Shown: positions 44,510-55,670 of the stretch, piece after piece
Layout: each line of letters opens with the position of its first letter
Numbering within the stretch: position 1 is the first letter of the stretch
Assembly: GCF_000165395.2 (NCBI RefSeq)
Contig: NC_010575.1
Span: 605,001 to 669,000, forward strand
Source: Babesia bovis T2Bo
Taxonomy: Eukaryota; Apicomplexa; Aconoidasida; Piroplasmida; Babesiidae
Length of the DNA: 64,000 bases
Reading direction: 5' to 3'
Translations under genes and position numbers: made by a program
The notes under the pieces: generated by a model
The model's input: the letters and a program-made list of their open reading frames with translations, nothing else
What the model was told of the DNA's origin: nothing
Databases searched by the model: none

Positions 44510-44932
44510 TTTTATACTAAAAAAATAAAACAGAATAATATACAAGAACGATTGAAACGCGAAGGTTAGTCGTGTTACATTCCCATACACATCTGCCAGA
44601 TATACGCCATAAACTGTAACACAATCTACTTTACCCAAGTATTAGACAACAAACTATACTTATACATAGCATTTGGGCAGTAGCTATTGAGCCTATACAT
44701 AAAAATGCAAGTACCATACGGGAAGGACTGTGTCTAGGCAAAAAACGTCGGTATTATACTTGTTCCATATACATGCTTAGTGTTACTACTAAAAAATAGT
44801 TTGACAACTTTACTAAGCCCTGGAATCCAGTTATATAACACCAGTGGCATCATAGGGATACAATCTATATACACTAGAACAACCCAGCCTCGCCATGTGA
44901 AAAACCATTATATCAGTTCATGAACCACATAA
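44510..44932. other. Intergenic region, 420 bp
   Basis: Between the start of the TBC gene and the 3' end of AP-4 epsilon, both on the minus strand. It likely holds the TBC promoter and 5' UTR (possible intron ending just before 44509) and the 3' UTR of AP-4 epsilon. No RNA gene recognised. Confidence 0.4.
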
Positions 44933-47580
44933 TCAGCTACCGTCATCGGATGTACCTATGCCCTGGAATAGGGCACGGGCCATCTCCACGTGCTGTCGAC
45001 TTGGGCTTGGCTTATCACTCTTGCGCCATACGTAGCCCTGAGGCTCTGCTACCCTAGGTGCTCGTACACCACCTGAAAGGATTGATAGATCTAATTCGTG
45101 TTGTACTGCAGGTGGTTCCGGTATATGATCATCACGGGTTGTAGTAGATTCGGGTCCGGGATAAACAGTATCATGGTCAACGCTACCCTTGTCCACATAG
45201 CCAGACGGACCCCAACTACGGGGTACATCGGCGCAAATGATCTCCTCGTTTACCAGGTCATCTACTGTCAATGTCTCTTTGTATTCCGCCATTTGCGTGG
45301 CCTGCATGGCGTAAGGTTCAAATCGAAGCTCCGGAACCGAGTTTGCAATATCGGTTTCTGTAGGCCTAGATACGGACTCCGTGGGACGCTCGTACCTACG
45401 AGCGCCATTCAGTAGGCTCTGTTGTACGTAATCACTGAGGAAACTGATATCCAAAGTGCTGGCGTCCATGAAACGTAACTTAGGTCGCAAGGTACATAAA
45501 CTACGTATCTCCTTGCAGCGCTGGGTAACCTCTGTGCAGTTGGAACACTCAAATTGCGATAACACCGACTCCACCGACGGGCTGACGTTGTAGTCGTTTG
45601 CGATTATTAGCGTGCGTATACACCCTAGTACCCAGGAAATAGTAACACTATCCTGACGGTACCGTTGTAGAAACTGGAGCAGAGTGTCTATATAGGTGCC
45701 CAAATCAATTTTAGCCCTAGTGTCGCACTGTGCATCGTAGCTGATTCCAGACTCAATAGCCACATTGTTTGTTTCCAAACAAGATCCAATGTCCTCTTGG
45801 GGCTCATCGGTAACATCTCTTGGTGTGCTTTCATCTTGCTCGGGTGGTACAGAATCCTGTCTACTACTGTCCTGCCTGGACTCTGAACAACCCAAATCAG
45901 TGACTGTATCAGTATCTCCAATATATCCAACAGTGGTAAAGTTGGCATATATCCAACTTATCATTTTAACTACCATCTCGGGCAAATTATCAGAACGTTT
46001 CATGAGATCCGATACCTGTGACATCACGGAACTACGAAATGACGTATCTGTCATATTCTCACGCAGTACGTGCACTGTGCTAAACAGCAGCTCGTCTTTC
46101 AACAGGTCAGGGGCCAGCAGCATCAACTCCAGGACGGTCTCGAAGTACCACAAAGCACTCGGGGCAAACTTTTCGCACAAGAGCGATATCTTACTGACCA
46201 ACTCGGCACTCCAGTATCGTTCGCACTTAGAACGCAGCTGTACCAAGAAACAGTTGACAATAGTTACTACATTCTTTGAATTGGTCATGCGGTACAGCAG
46301 GTCCAAGGTTCGGCGGCGTATGGTCTCATCACGATCTTCCAGACACGAGACTACCACCAGCTGATTTTCCACGGCATAAGACATGTTAATGCCAACCAGG
46401 GTACCCAGCCCTGATATACCAGCATAACGCAGGTTGTTATTCTCCGAAGAGAGCATTCGCGACACCGCTATGGAACACATTGTGGTCAGGGAGTCCCTCG
46501 GCGTTATGGCAGCTATGGTTTTGACGCACTCAAAAATTATTGCATTGGCGATAACGACGCACTGGTGCGGTAACGACTCGGCCTGCTGTAAAACGTTTTG
46601 CAAGCAACCGTATATCTGCTCTGATACACGGCGGTCACCACGGCCCATCCGGCCGAATATGGATATAATCGATATTTGTATCCACGGCGCCGGCACTCGA
46701 TGGTAGTCGTACCCACGGTTTAACCGACGGTCGACAATCTGGTTCAAAATGTGCACTAAAGATGGTACGAGGTGCCTGTACGCCCGGGGCTTGGTTGCTA
46801 TAACATCGTGTAACAGTGATAACGTGCATCCCATCACTGACGGACGCGGATCGCATATTCCACGCTCTATTATATCCGTAAGGTTTTCAACGCAGCTATT
46901 GTCAAATTCATGAAACCTTCGTATTGCCATAATGGCATGCTTGCGAACATGTTCATTCTCACTGTCTAGACAACGTATCACCGATGGTAGTATGGTAGGG
47001 ACCATATCGCGGTTAATCAAGTCGCAAACGCATTGCAGTGCACAGGCGATATCCATGAAATGAGGGCTCTGCAAGTCCTTCTGTATTGTGTTTATCAGTA
47101 GTAGCATAAGCTCGGAATCCGGTTGCAGTAGTTGTCGGCATGCCCAGTAGCCTGTAGTTATTGCAGAAAGTAGTGCCCGAACTTACCGGCTTTCTTGCGT
47201 ACTATATTGCGTTCCTGCGCCAGGTTTATCGCATGGATGTGGGCAAAGGAAGCTTCGAAGCCCAGCATCTCCACGTAAACCGCGCGTACTAGGTATTCCT
47301 TCAGCTGGTCCTGGCAAATGTGTAACTAGTGATAACATAACATACCCTGTCTACATCCTTCGACAGAAATAAGCGCTTTAAAGCGCTGATCTCAGCTAAG
47401 ACAAGTCGTTCCTCCTCCTAAGAACAATGGGAGTCCTATAGACAAACACCTACATCCTTCGAGCGCGCCTCGCACAAAAGCTTTATAAAGCGATAAAAGT
47501 CTCGCGACAGGTGCGGTGCCGCTAAATTCAACATATTCAATGCGATCTATGTTTGTATGAACAGTGGCGGTGTAGTCCAT
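44933..47580 (-). CDS. AP-4 complex subunit epsilon (large adaptin)
   Basis: Exons 47580-47454, 47395-47346, 47310-47187 and 47151-44933; introns of 58, 35 and 35 nt; 839 aa. Splicing creates [12 protein letters not shown], then [28 protein letters not shown], the conserved adaptin N terminus. The trunk of HEAT-like repeats (about 60-500) has [39 protein letters not shown] and [23 protein letters not shown]. The VPAPW-Q and LLYR-TN-KN blocks fit AP-4 epsilon better than gamma or alpha. AP-4 sorts cargo at the trans-Golgi network without clathrin. After about residue 600 the chain is polar and I see no ear domain. It starts only 31 bp from the divergent PH-like gene. AP-1 gamma is the alternative reading. 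Confidence 0.8.
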
Positions 47581-47611
47581 CTGAGGCACACACTAGGGGT
47601 CAGTTGGAATC
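47581..47611. promoter_or_regulatory. 31-bp divergent interval between two start codons
   Basis: Only 31 bases separate the AP-4 epsilon ATG (minus, 47580) and the signal-peptide PH-like ATG (plus, 47612). Both promoters and 5' UTRs must overlap the opposite gene, or the two genes share one bidirectional promoter. No TATA-like element is evident. Confidence 0.5.
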
Positions 47612-48636
47612 ATGTATCACGTATTGGTAACCTGGCTATTACTCACGCACATATGCTTGGCAAAGGTTAAAAATGACAAGCAAAAGCAGGAGACTCAGGT
47701 AATGAGCACTTGCGGAGAAGGTATGGTCACACACCATCTTGATGTCGTCAAGGTCAATACAGGGTTGAAGGGGCTTCTGGACCATAAATTTGACAACCAC
47801 GATGAGGAAGCTAGACTCACTACTGCGGCATACTTGTCAAAAAACATGCTTAGACTATACACCGGAAACGTAAGTATTCATTCCCGCGAATGGACATCTC
47901 ACAGACTACGTATCTGACAATCGACTTGAATGAGGCTGTGCTACCTATAGAAACACTTGGAGAGAAGTGCTTTTCGATAAGAAGTCATAACGCACTGCCG
48001 AACGTCCTCTGCGCAAGGTATGTCTTATATACTCAACAACGTATTTTGCAGTGGCCTTCTTGAGCGTAACAAGTGGATAAATGCAATTGAGGCTAGTATG
48101 CTATGTGCGGAAACAGGCATCAAGTCAATGTTGCCACTGATACCAGGAGAGGAGACGTATGTTACCCGGGCTGGTATCAACAGTGCTTGCAGGCTTGAGG
48201 AAATAGATGAGGAAAAGCCAACTGGGATCAACTTGTTCATGTAAGTGGGTTCTGTTCTATTAACACTGGTTACAGCCACGATGGTCCCGTGGGCAGGCCG
48301 CAAATATACATCAATGGGAAGACCATCGAAGAATTGGAAAACGAACGTAATGTATGTTGGATTCAATATCAAATAACAATTTGCAGAAGGAATCACTTGA
48401 TTCAGCGCACGTAGAAAACGATATGTCAGCTCTAGGGGGTTAGTGGCACCAATAAGCCTATATATGATCCCGTAGACTTGGACCAGCTATTCCCAACTTT
48501 CGACACCAACGACCGGGATCAAGTGGAGGTAGCTCCAGTGGACCCCGAAGCCTTGGCAGAAGCACGGGCTGAGGCTGGGATGGTAGACGACACCACCCCG
48601 GAGATGGGCTACTACAAACAAGAACGTGAACTTTGA
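47612..48636 (+). CDS. Signal-peptide protein with PH-like domain
   Basis: Six exons (47612-47869, 47905-48017, 48052-48240, 48276-48351, 48387-48438, 48476-48636) with introns of 34-37 nt give 282 aa. Residues 1-17 (MYHVLVTWLLLTHICLA) are a clear signal peptide. The middle (about 35-150) reads like a PH-fold: alternating strands (TTYLTIDLNEAVLPIE, KCFSIRSHN) end in a helix LLERNKWINAIEASML with the near-invariant Trp of PH domains. The C-terminal part is acidic and Pro-rich, ending GYYKQEREL. PH domains normally bind phosphoinositides on the cytosolic face, so a secretory signal is unexpected; the prot may enter a parasite organelle or the vacuole. No named family; function unknown. The last intron avoids an early TAG and gives a longer tail. 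Confidence 0.7.
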
Positions 48637-48921
48637 ATCGCATATCAAATAGCATCGCAAGAATATCGCACTAACCACAACATGAGTGACGTACACATTT
48701 TAATTAAACGGAGACCTCATAATGTACACAAGTCACTAGGATATAGTCACACTAGTTTTAGACACTGTTCAAAATTGACCCTAAGAAACCGATTGCGCAC
48801 AAGCTACGCTTTGAAGGGTACTTAATGATTGATTAGAGCTTATCTGTGCCCATTATGCAAAGGTAGGACCCAGAACAACACCCAATGTGCACACCGATGG
48901 TGCCATCAGGACTATAGCATC

Positions 48922-49475
48922 CTACAGTACATAATCCGATGGCATCGTGAATACCGATTCGGCCAGTTGGTACGACTTGATTAAACCTCCAATGGGCACG
49001 AAACAGTAGTGCAGACGCAAGGTTACACGAGCTTTGCGAAGCGAACGTGCATAGTCGATCATGTAGTACTTGCTGACGATATCCGCGCCGGGCTCGTAAG
49101 CTTCTTCCTTCGAGGTTATGATCTTATCAAATATGATCAACTCGTTCACTGGGTGCTTGGGAGTCTCATAATTGACAGTGGCGTACAGGAATATTACATT
49201 CGCACTCCAATCAAACACATCACGAAGGTCGTAACTTAAATTCAACTCAAAAGCTGCCCGATCAACCTGGGATCACATGAGAATAAAGACGATACAATAC
49301 ATACCTGCCCGGTTACTGTCTTCAATTCAAATGTCCTAATGTGCTTGATCGAACCACTTCCCGGGTTGTTTGCACGATAGTATTGGCCGCTCAGGTAATT
49401 CAGGGCCAGTGCAGCCCATAATGCAAATAGGGAAGTGCTCAGGACCGTGTAACAGCGAATTGCTGGAGCGGTCAT
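48922..49475 (-). CDS. SPC3: Signal peptidase complex subunit 3 (SPC22/23)
   Basis: Two exons (49475-49305 and 49266-48922, 38-nt intron) encode 171 aa, normal for SPC3. An N-terminal membrane anchor (CYTVLSTSLFALWAALALNYL, residues 8-28) precedes the lumenal domain with DVFDWSANVIFLYATVNYET, the conserved block NELIIFDKIITSKEEA, then RKARVTLRLHYCFVPIGGLI. The subunit is an essential non-catalytic part of the ER signal peptidase. ATG 49475 was chosen because upstream in-frame codons are not ATG-led. It is divergent from prefoldin 4 across 399 bp. Confidence 0.9.
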
Positions 49476-49874
49476 TTTACCAACTGGTACCTCGCATCCC
49501 CCATCTGACGTTAACAAGTCCTATATGAGGCACAATGCGTTATAGACTCGCTTATAAGTGTTACAGTGTATAGTCCGGGAATAATACACGTGGTTGCGCT
49601 TAGGTGTATACACTGGAAACCGTGATAATCTCACTAAGCAGTTAAATCGACTCTACTAGGAAGGTACCGGGTTATTAACAATTTTATCGGTACATATTAG
49701 CTTTATGGTAAGTCAGTGTGCTTGGTTAAGTCATTTTAACTCGATGTGTAGGCATTAGGGGCCAGAAGGTCAGATGGTTATACGTGTACATTACCCAAGG
49801 CGCGTCGCACATTTCGCAGTACGCCATCATTCTATCATTAAACTATATTGTGATTCTGTGTAACTGTTGAAGCA
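49476..49874. other. Divergent promoter region of SPC3 and prefoldin 4
   Basis: A 399-bp spacer between two divergent start codons; no ORF, repeat or RNA gene is seen. It should contain both promoters. Confidence 0.5.
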
Positions 49875-50286
49875 ATGGCAACTAAAGTAGATTACGAAAT
49901 TAGCGAGGAGGATCAAAATAACATTGTGCAGTTCAGCAAGGTGTTCAATGAACGGAACCAAGCTGAGAAACGCTTGAAAACTCTGAAGGAGCAGGTACAA
50001 AACCTAACTGATGCTGAGGAGGAGCTTATGATTACCATGGATACACCATATTTGAAGATAGGTTAGTATAGTACTAGGTGTTAGTATATCATGACAACAT
50101 ATAGGCGACTGCTTCTTACGTTTCGAAGAATCCGAACTTGGCAGCCACTTGGAGCAGCAGAAGGACGAATCCAATGCTGAAATCGAGAAGCTAGAGTCGT
50201 CGCTGCAAGAACTCACAGCTAAATCTACTGAATTAAAGGCTATGCTCTATGCTAAACTAGGCAACCGCATTAACCTGGAGGGTTGA
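49875..50286 (+). CDS. PFDN4: Prefoldin subunit 4
   Basis: Exons 49875-50061 and 50105-50286 with a 43-nt intron encode 122 aa. A coiled coil at both ends flanks a short beta hairpin: EEDQNNIVQFSKVFNERNQAEK, then the hairpin around MDTPYLKIGDCFLRFEESE, then a second helix with KLESSLQEL. This is the beta-type prefoldin layout, and GDCFL is characteristic of subunit 4. Prefoldin hands nascent actin and tubulin to CCT, whose gamma subunit is also in this window. The junction (KI to GDCF) restores the conserved motif. Confidence 0.9.
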
Positions 50287-50478
50287 TACCCGCGTGACCT
50301 CGCTGTAATGATCGCAACATAGTATATAAGTATTAACCGATTGTTATGTAAGTAGCTTGGTTACTAGCCATTGGACAATGGTGCAATGGGACAGCGATAG
50401 CTCTGCTATCAGCGAACATAGAACCACACAATTTATGCGACAGATGTCTCGTATGGCTGGTAACCAACCACCCCAATA

Positions 50479-51430
50479 TCAATATGACGGCTTCAAGGAC
50501 TGGTTGACCTCGGCCTTGACAGCCTCATAGAAACGAACATTTGGTACGTAAACTGGCTTGGCGGTGTACATTTCACCAGTTTGCAAGTTCTTCATTAAAC
50601 GAGGGCCACGAAGTGAGTTGTGGAATAAACCGAACTTGGCGATGGAGACCTCCTTGTTCTCCCCCAGGTGCTTTACAATCGACTTTAGAAACTCGTCAAC
50701 TACAATTCCAACATCTTTTTGGGTCATGTTAGTGGTTTGCGCAATCTCGGAAATGAGCTGTTTTTTAGTTACAGTCTGTAGTAATTGTTAATGAAGTGTA
50801 TCAGTGGCACAATGCAATAACACAATGGTCCCAGATAAATTAGTACACTGGCAATATACCCAATGGATGCAAAGTGATACTTCATACAACATTTGAATGC
50901 AATCTTTATTACATGAATACAGTATCACTAGACAATAACACAATTGAAATCCAGATGCAATTAATGGCACTGTTTCCCTAAAGTAACGCAAACTGCTACA
51001 CTTCCTTGGACAATGTATAATATGACTTTGTTCTATAGATAGAAGTACAACGAACGCAATATGTATACACACCGCAAGGAGTATGAAATACAAGAAAGCA
51101 GCAGTACTACACAATGGCACGTATAAGCACAGCATACATTATTCTCGGATATATACTAACAGAAGGTCGAGAATATCACAAAAATATATCGTTACCTACC
51201 TCAACCTCACTGGATGTTGCAGTGGCATCCACATTAGACGACATACGCGCGTTGTCAGTCACGAAGGAACCGTGCGGGCGTATAGGGTTGGCAATAAATG
51301 CCGATTTAAGTGTGTCTACACCAGAAGGAAGGCCATGGTTTAAAGCTGACCTGTGGCCTGCCGCGAACGGCAAAATCACGAAGGCACTAATATATAAACA
51401 CAAAGTCATTAAAAGAGAAGATGTTAACAT
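50479..51430 (-). CDS. Apicoplast HU (bacterial histone-like) DNA-binding protein
   Basis: Exon 1 (51430-51200) and exon 2 (50775-50479) are joined over a 424-nt intron; 175 aa. Exon 1 codes a signal peptide (hydrophobic SSLLMTLCLYISAFVILPFAA, residues 4-24) and a Ser/Asn/His-rich transit stretch. Exon 2 is a complete HU: TKKQLISEIAQTTNMTQKDV, VVDEFLKSIV, then VSIAKFGLFHNSLRGPR and the DNA-binding arm start RLMKNLQTGEMYTAKPVYVPNVRF. HU compacts the organelle chromosome in apicomplexans. Splicing GAG to ACT keeps frame. The arm lacks the exact RNP-T tip (here LQTGE), a family variation. It is head to head with the coiled-coil gene, 105 bp away. Confidence 0.88.
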
Positions 51431-51535
51431 GTTTATAGTGTATCTATAAACAAACAATATGGTATAGGATGTCGTTTTAAGGGCTTTATACAACTACACA
51501 TTCCGATGCTGTGGGGGTTAGACAGATGATATTAG

Positions 51536-52008
51536 ATGAGCAATAACGCGAGTTCCTTAGATGATAAAATCAAACTGCTCCGCCTGGAGGGGTTACGGTA
51601 CTGCGAAAATGCGGACCGTAACCTGAAAGTGGCACTCCTCCAGGCAGACCAGAGACTGAAGGAAGCTCAGGTAAGTTTTACGCGTTCTTTGTATATAATA
51701 GAACACATCTGTTTTATTATGCAATATATTGGCTAATTACACCACAGGAAGAGTTTGTGAAGCGGGAGAAGCAGGTTGCAACTCTGTCGAAGCAGTTCGG
51801 CATGATGAAGGTCACCCGCATTGTGGAAATAGCTAAGCTCGTTGTGGATCAGAAATCAGTAGACATGACTGAATTGAAGTTACAAGAGATTGATGCTATG
51901 CATCAGTATGTCATACCACTGGTCCACCAGATGAAGACAGTTGAACTCCGGGAGAAGGAATTCAATTTAGTAAAGGACAAAATTGATGTTAATGCGGTAG
52001 GTCGGTAG
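51536..52008 (+). CDS. Small coiled-coil protein, 131 aa
   Basis: Two exons (51536-51670 and 51748-52008; 77-nt intron) encode 131 residues that are almost entirely helical: KIKLLRLEGLRYCENADRNL, VALLQADQRLKEAQ, then EEFVKREKQVATLSKQFG and LKLQEIDAMHQYV. The high Glu/Lys/Leu content and regular hydrophobic spacing predict a coiled coil. There is no signal peptide or membrane helix. It may be a small complex subunit; I cannot name it. The final residues (DVNAVGR) could be intron read-through if an extra exon exists further downstream. Confidence 0.65.
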
Positions 52009-52583
52009 TACTGAATCCCACACTTTTGCGCAGCACGTATATGGACTTTACAAGAAGGAAATAGAATCCCATAATGCTGGACAGTAGCTGTGCTACTCCG
52101 GTATGGCATCCACGTGGATGCAATATAGATTCCTCTGGAATCATACATCGCCAATACAAACACAATCGTAAAATAATCTATATTAATGCAAGCGAGTCGT
52201 CGAGGGTGTGATAACGGTAACGTGGCGCACAAGGCGTTATGCACCCCTAGCGTAATTTAGTATGCCGAGCTGCAGGTGTTAATAAGCGCATTGGCCATTA
52301 ACCCCAAGCAGCGGTGCCAAAATTCTGAAACTGGCGACATCCATAGTCACTCGCTATAGACAATAAACTGTACTGGCAGTGGAGCTGATTGCAAAGTTGT
52401 TTACGCAATGTAAAGTGTCGACGGGCACAACACTTTGCTCCACTTTGTTAGTCATAAGGTTGTTACATGGCGTTGGGAATCCAGTACCATGGAACAAAAT
52501 GACAGAGCCCAGTTACAGTACAGATATGATTTCATATCGCTACCTTGTATCAACATAGCAATAGAACGAGCTGCAGTAAAGTA
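52009..52583. other. Convergent intergenic region, 575 bp
   Basis: Between the 3' ends of the coiled-coil gene and casein kinase 1. A 113-codon minus-strand frame at 51903-52244 overlaps the coiled-coil gene and looks like a shadow. No RNA gene recognised. Confidence 0.4.
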
Positions 52584-53594
52584 CTAATTATTAATCAAAG
52601 CAGGGCGGGTGGCAGGCTCCTCAGCATCACGCTCCCGATTCATGCGCTCAAACCGTTCAATGTCCTCGTTTACCATCGTATGCATCAACTGGGCAGTGTG
52701 TAAGAATGTCCAGTCAAAAATGAAGTCGTATTGATAGCCTTGCCTGAAAAACAGGTCCTTCAGTATCCGGCGTAGGTACGGGTAATCAGGACGATCCTCG
52801 AAGCGCAGTGAGCGCGCATAGTTAATAAACGTGACGAACTCAAAGGGCAACTGCTTACATAATAAATCAACCGGTATCGCGATCTTTTTCTCGCTGATCT
52901 TGTCGTACTTATCCTTCTTGCTGTTAGCCTTCAAGCCCTGCCATGGAAGTGATCCACGCATGAAATACAGAAGAACGTAACCCAAGGCCTCCAAATCATC
53001 ACGGCGGCTTTGCTCAATACCCAAATGAGTGTTGATGCTGGCGTAACGAGCTGTACCTGTAAGATTCTTGCCCTCACGGTAACAAATGTGCTGACCAGTC
53101 TTTGGGTCACGATATTTCTTGGCCAATCCAAAGTCGATTATGTAAACTATCGATATTTTCTTACCGCGACCGATCAAAAAGTTATCGGGTTTAATATCAC
53201 GATGAATAAAGTTCTTGGAGTGGCAATATTCTATACGGTTCAGCATCTGGTCGGCAAGCATCAGTACACTCTTTAAACTAAGCTTGCGATTACAAATAGT
53301 GAAGAGGTCCTCCAGGGAGGGACCGAGCAAATCCATAATGAGGATGTTGTACTCACCTTCGATGCCATACCAGTGGATGGTGGGTATACCCACTCCACCG
53401 GCTAGAAGACGATATAGCTTTGATTCATATAGAAGCTGAGGGTGCCTGCTGCGGTGTGATTCAAGTTTGATGGCAACGTCCTCGCCTGTTTGAATCTGCG
53501 TGCCCATAAAGATATCGCCAAATGAGCCGCTACCAATCTTACGTCCGAGACGATACTTCCCACCAACGCGAATCTCCAACGATCTCGAGATCAT
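52584..53594 (-). CDS. CK1: Casein kinase 1
   Basis: A single-exon 336-aa kinase from ATG 53594. The glycine loop is [15 protein letters not shown], with VAIKLE as the ATP-anchoring lysine, [10 protein letters not shown] as the catalytic loop, [10 protein letters not shown] as the Mg motif, and the CK1-specific [13 protein letters not shown] and [18 protein letters not shown] in place of the APE motif. It resembles CK1 delta/epsilon; apicomplexan CK1 is a secreted or cytosolic Ser/Thr kinase with many substrates. The C-terminal extension after the kinase fold is short. The start was chosen because the upstream codons are not ATG-led. Confidence 0.95.
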   Translation of the reverse strand: MISRSLEIRVGGKYRLGRKIGSGSFGDIFMGTQIQTGEDVAIKLESHRSRHPQLLYESKLYRLLAGGVGIPTIHWYGIEGEYNILIMDLLGPSLEDLFTICNRKLSLKSVLMLADQMLNRIEYCHSKNFIHRDIKPDNFLIGRGKKISIVYIIDFGLAKKYRDPKTGQHICYREGKNLTGTARYASINTHLGIEQSRRDDLEALGYVLLYFMRGSLPWQGLKANSKKDKYDKISEKKIAIPVDLLCKQLPFEFVTFINYARSLRFEDRPDYPYLRRILKDLFFRQGYQYDFIFDWTFLHTAQLMHTMVNEDIERFERMNRERDAEEPATRPALINN

Positions 53595-53850
53595 TTTGAG
53601 CAAAAAATCACTAATAACACCTCACAGCCATCAATACAGTATGATTTACGGCGTAGGATCCTGTAAACGCCACGTGGAGACCTAAACCGGTCTAAATAGT
53701 AAAACCGTACCGTAAAGCATAAACACACTCCCGGTACCGGTATACTGACCCATAAACGCGTAATAAACGCTATTTTACGCTTAAAGTGTGACCTACCAAT
53801 TAGGTCGACATCACGTAAAGCGGTTTAATGACCACTTAGCACCGATTAAG

Positions 53851-54096
53851 ATGGTTGGGCTGACTCTTGCCCAAGATGTGTCGATCACTAGCTTCACTAT
53901 TAGCCAACGAATCGGTATTTTCCGTGATATAATATATAACCTAGCATACAGGATCTTTCTTAAACTAAACTACTGGCCCTTTGCACCTTGGTCGACACTG
54001 GGTGGCGTAGTCTCTTGGACCCCGAGACTTGATGAGCCAAAAGGGAACTCTGAAATAACCACGTCAACGAGACGCCTAAGACCTATTGCTAAATAG
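53851..54096 (+). CDS. Small protein with one membrane-like segment, 81 aa (tentative)
   Basis: A single frame from ATG 53851 encodes 81 residues with an amphipathic/hydrophobic middle (FRDIIYNLAYRIFLKLNYWPFAPW) and a polar, Thr/Arg-rich end (NSEITTSTRRLRPIAK). The composition is more protein-like than the spacers, and the aromatic-Pro run (NYWPFAPW) looks conserved rather than random. It is divergent from casein kinase 1 and no partner exon was found. It could be a subunit of a mitochondrial or ER complex, or a chance ORF. Confidence 0.4.
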   Translation: MVGLTLAQDVSITSFTISQRIGIFRDIIYNLAYRIFLKLNYWPFAPWSTLGGVVSWTPRLDEPKGNSEITTSTRRLRPIAK

Positions 54097-54465
54097 AATT
54101 TTGTTATTTTGTTGGTTCAAATTTAGGTATTTGATCTTTCCCCAATGCGCCTTTAAAGGGGCGACATGCCGATCTGCGTAACCCTGATGAATATCCGATC
54201 TAGACGCGCAAGTTGCTTAAATACACATCCAATGATCGGAAATAGGTTTCGTATTGTGCTTTGACATTTAAGATGCTGTAAAAATTCCACCTAGTCTAGT
54301 GAAATAGAACTTGTATAGAGCCACTTTCCTTGATCCAGTGGATCAAGGAGATACTATTACCTATTTTATATATACCCATTTCTGGTTACATGCACTACGT
54401 ATAAATACATACCTAGGAAATTAAATAGCAAAATGTATTGATCCTTGGTATCCTGAAGTTAAAAC
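54097..54465. other. Intergenic region with a perfect 10-bp hairpin
   Basis: This 369-bp spacer holds a perfect inverted repeat: TCCTTGATCC (54327-54336), loop AGT, GGATCAAGGA (54340-54349). It lies between the 3' ends of convergent genes, so an RNA 3'-end or structured UTR role is possible. A CTGATGA motif at 54184-54190 resembles a C box, but no matching D box is near. Confidence 0.4.
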
Positions 54466-55670
54466 TCATACTTCGTATCGACCACCTCCCACCTGGACGG
54501 GTTCCTTACGGGCACCTTGGCGACGTGATGCGACAATATTCATGTTGCGCGGCTGTGAAACCACTGGCTTACGCCTTGATGCCAATATCTCGTTGGCGCG
54601 CTCCACCTGCTCGGGGGTAACTGCATAGGGGTCTGGAGGCGGCTCCTTGGTACGTGACTTAGGTTCTAACTTGGCAATCTCGCGTTGGGGCAACCAGCCT
54701 TGTTGGAGAGCCGCTTTCAATTCAACGTGGATTAACGGGCATTTCGTTACCGAATCGATCATGCAGGCATATGTGCGCAGATGATGGTAACTGACCAAAC
54801 GGTCCTTCGGATGCCGCTGGCGCACTGACCCGGTTGGTAGTGTACTATACAAACTTGGTATTTCACCATTTATCAGCTCCTCACGGTGGGCTGGTGTAAT
54901 GCTACTGTCAGCATTTATCAATGCATCCACGTGGCTATTTCTAACAGGTGCCTCTACAGGCTCCGCTGCTGCCTCTGATAGATTCTCGATGTCAAAAGGG
55001 GGTGGCAGCTCGGTGCCGATATCCTTCACGGAAGGTACGTGCTCCCCGTAGAAAAAGTCGCCTCCACCCCAATCGTGCCGAGGCACAGGGAATGGACGCT
55101 GGAACAACCTGCAGAAGTCGCGTGTAATCTCTCTTTCCACAAAATCCTCGTAGAACACAACCTGTAACATATTTAACATAACTTAGTACCTCACCTCTCC
55201 GTCACGAAGCCTTTCACGTAAACTTTTACGAGGCTTGGTGGGCGATTCAGCTTGCTTTACCGGGCGCAACTCTATATTAACACGCCGTTTGGGCGGTTCT
55301 TCATTACCTGAGCGTAAATAAGTTGATAATGTAACCTACCCTTAGCAGCAGGTTCCGGTGGATCGATCAGATCATCACCCTTATCAAAGTGCGTCCCATG
55401 CTTGATTGGCGATACTAAATGCGTTCCTATTAACCGATTTACTCGGTTATTTAACCGTGGACGGGGTGGTGGATCGATCCATTCATCCCGTGGCTGGGTA
55501 ACAGCCACGGGATCATCATCCCACCACTGCACATCGTCTTCATATAGGTAGTATATGGGCTCCGGAGGTATATCACAGGTAGGCTCGCCCTCGGGATCAA
55601 CGGAAGTGTCGTCTTCAGCCTTCGTTGGCAACCCCGAAGAACCATCTAAAGTACCACTCCCTGACTTCAT
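54466..55670 (-). CDS. Hypothetical proline-rich protein, 379 aa
   Basis: Three exons (55670-55340, 55307-55195, 55161-54466) with introns of 32 and 33 nt. The N-terminal 110 residues are acidic and Pro-rich (DDVQWWDDDP, DEWIDPPPRPRLNNRV). The middle has a basic stretch (PPKRRVNIELRPVKQ and SLRERLRDGE) and then an aromatic FYEDFVEREITRDFCRLFQRPFPVP. The C-terminal half is helical and charged with YACMIDSVTKCPLIHVEL. No signal peptide, membrane segment or known domain is found. The structure suggests an adaptor or a subunit of a larger assembly. I do not recognise the family. It lies upstream of and parallel to SMC3, with under 150 bp between them. Confidence 0.68.

Noticed and set aside
54110..54130. 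tRNA-like GGTTCAAAT motif
   Set aside because: No T stem, acceptor stem or anticodon arm can be formed around it.
54100..54200. C/D snoRNA suggested by CTGATGA
   Set aside because: No D box (CTGA) at suitable distance and no terminal stem.
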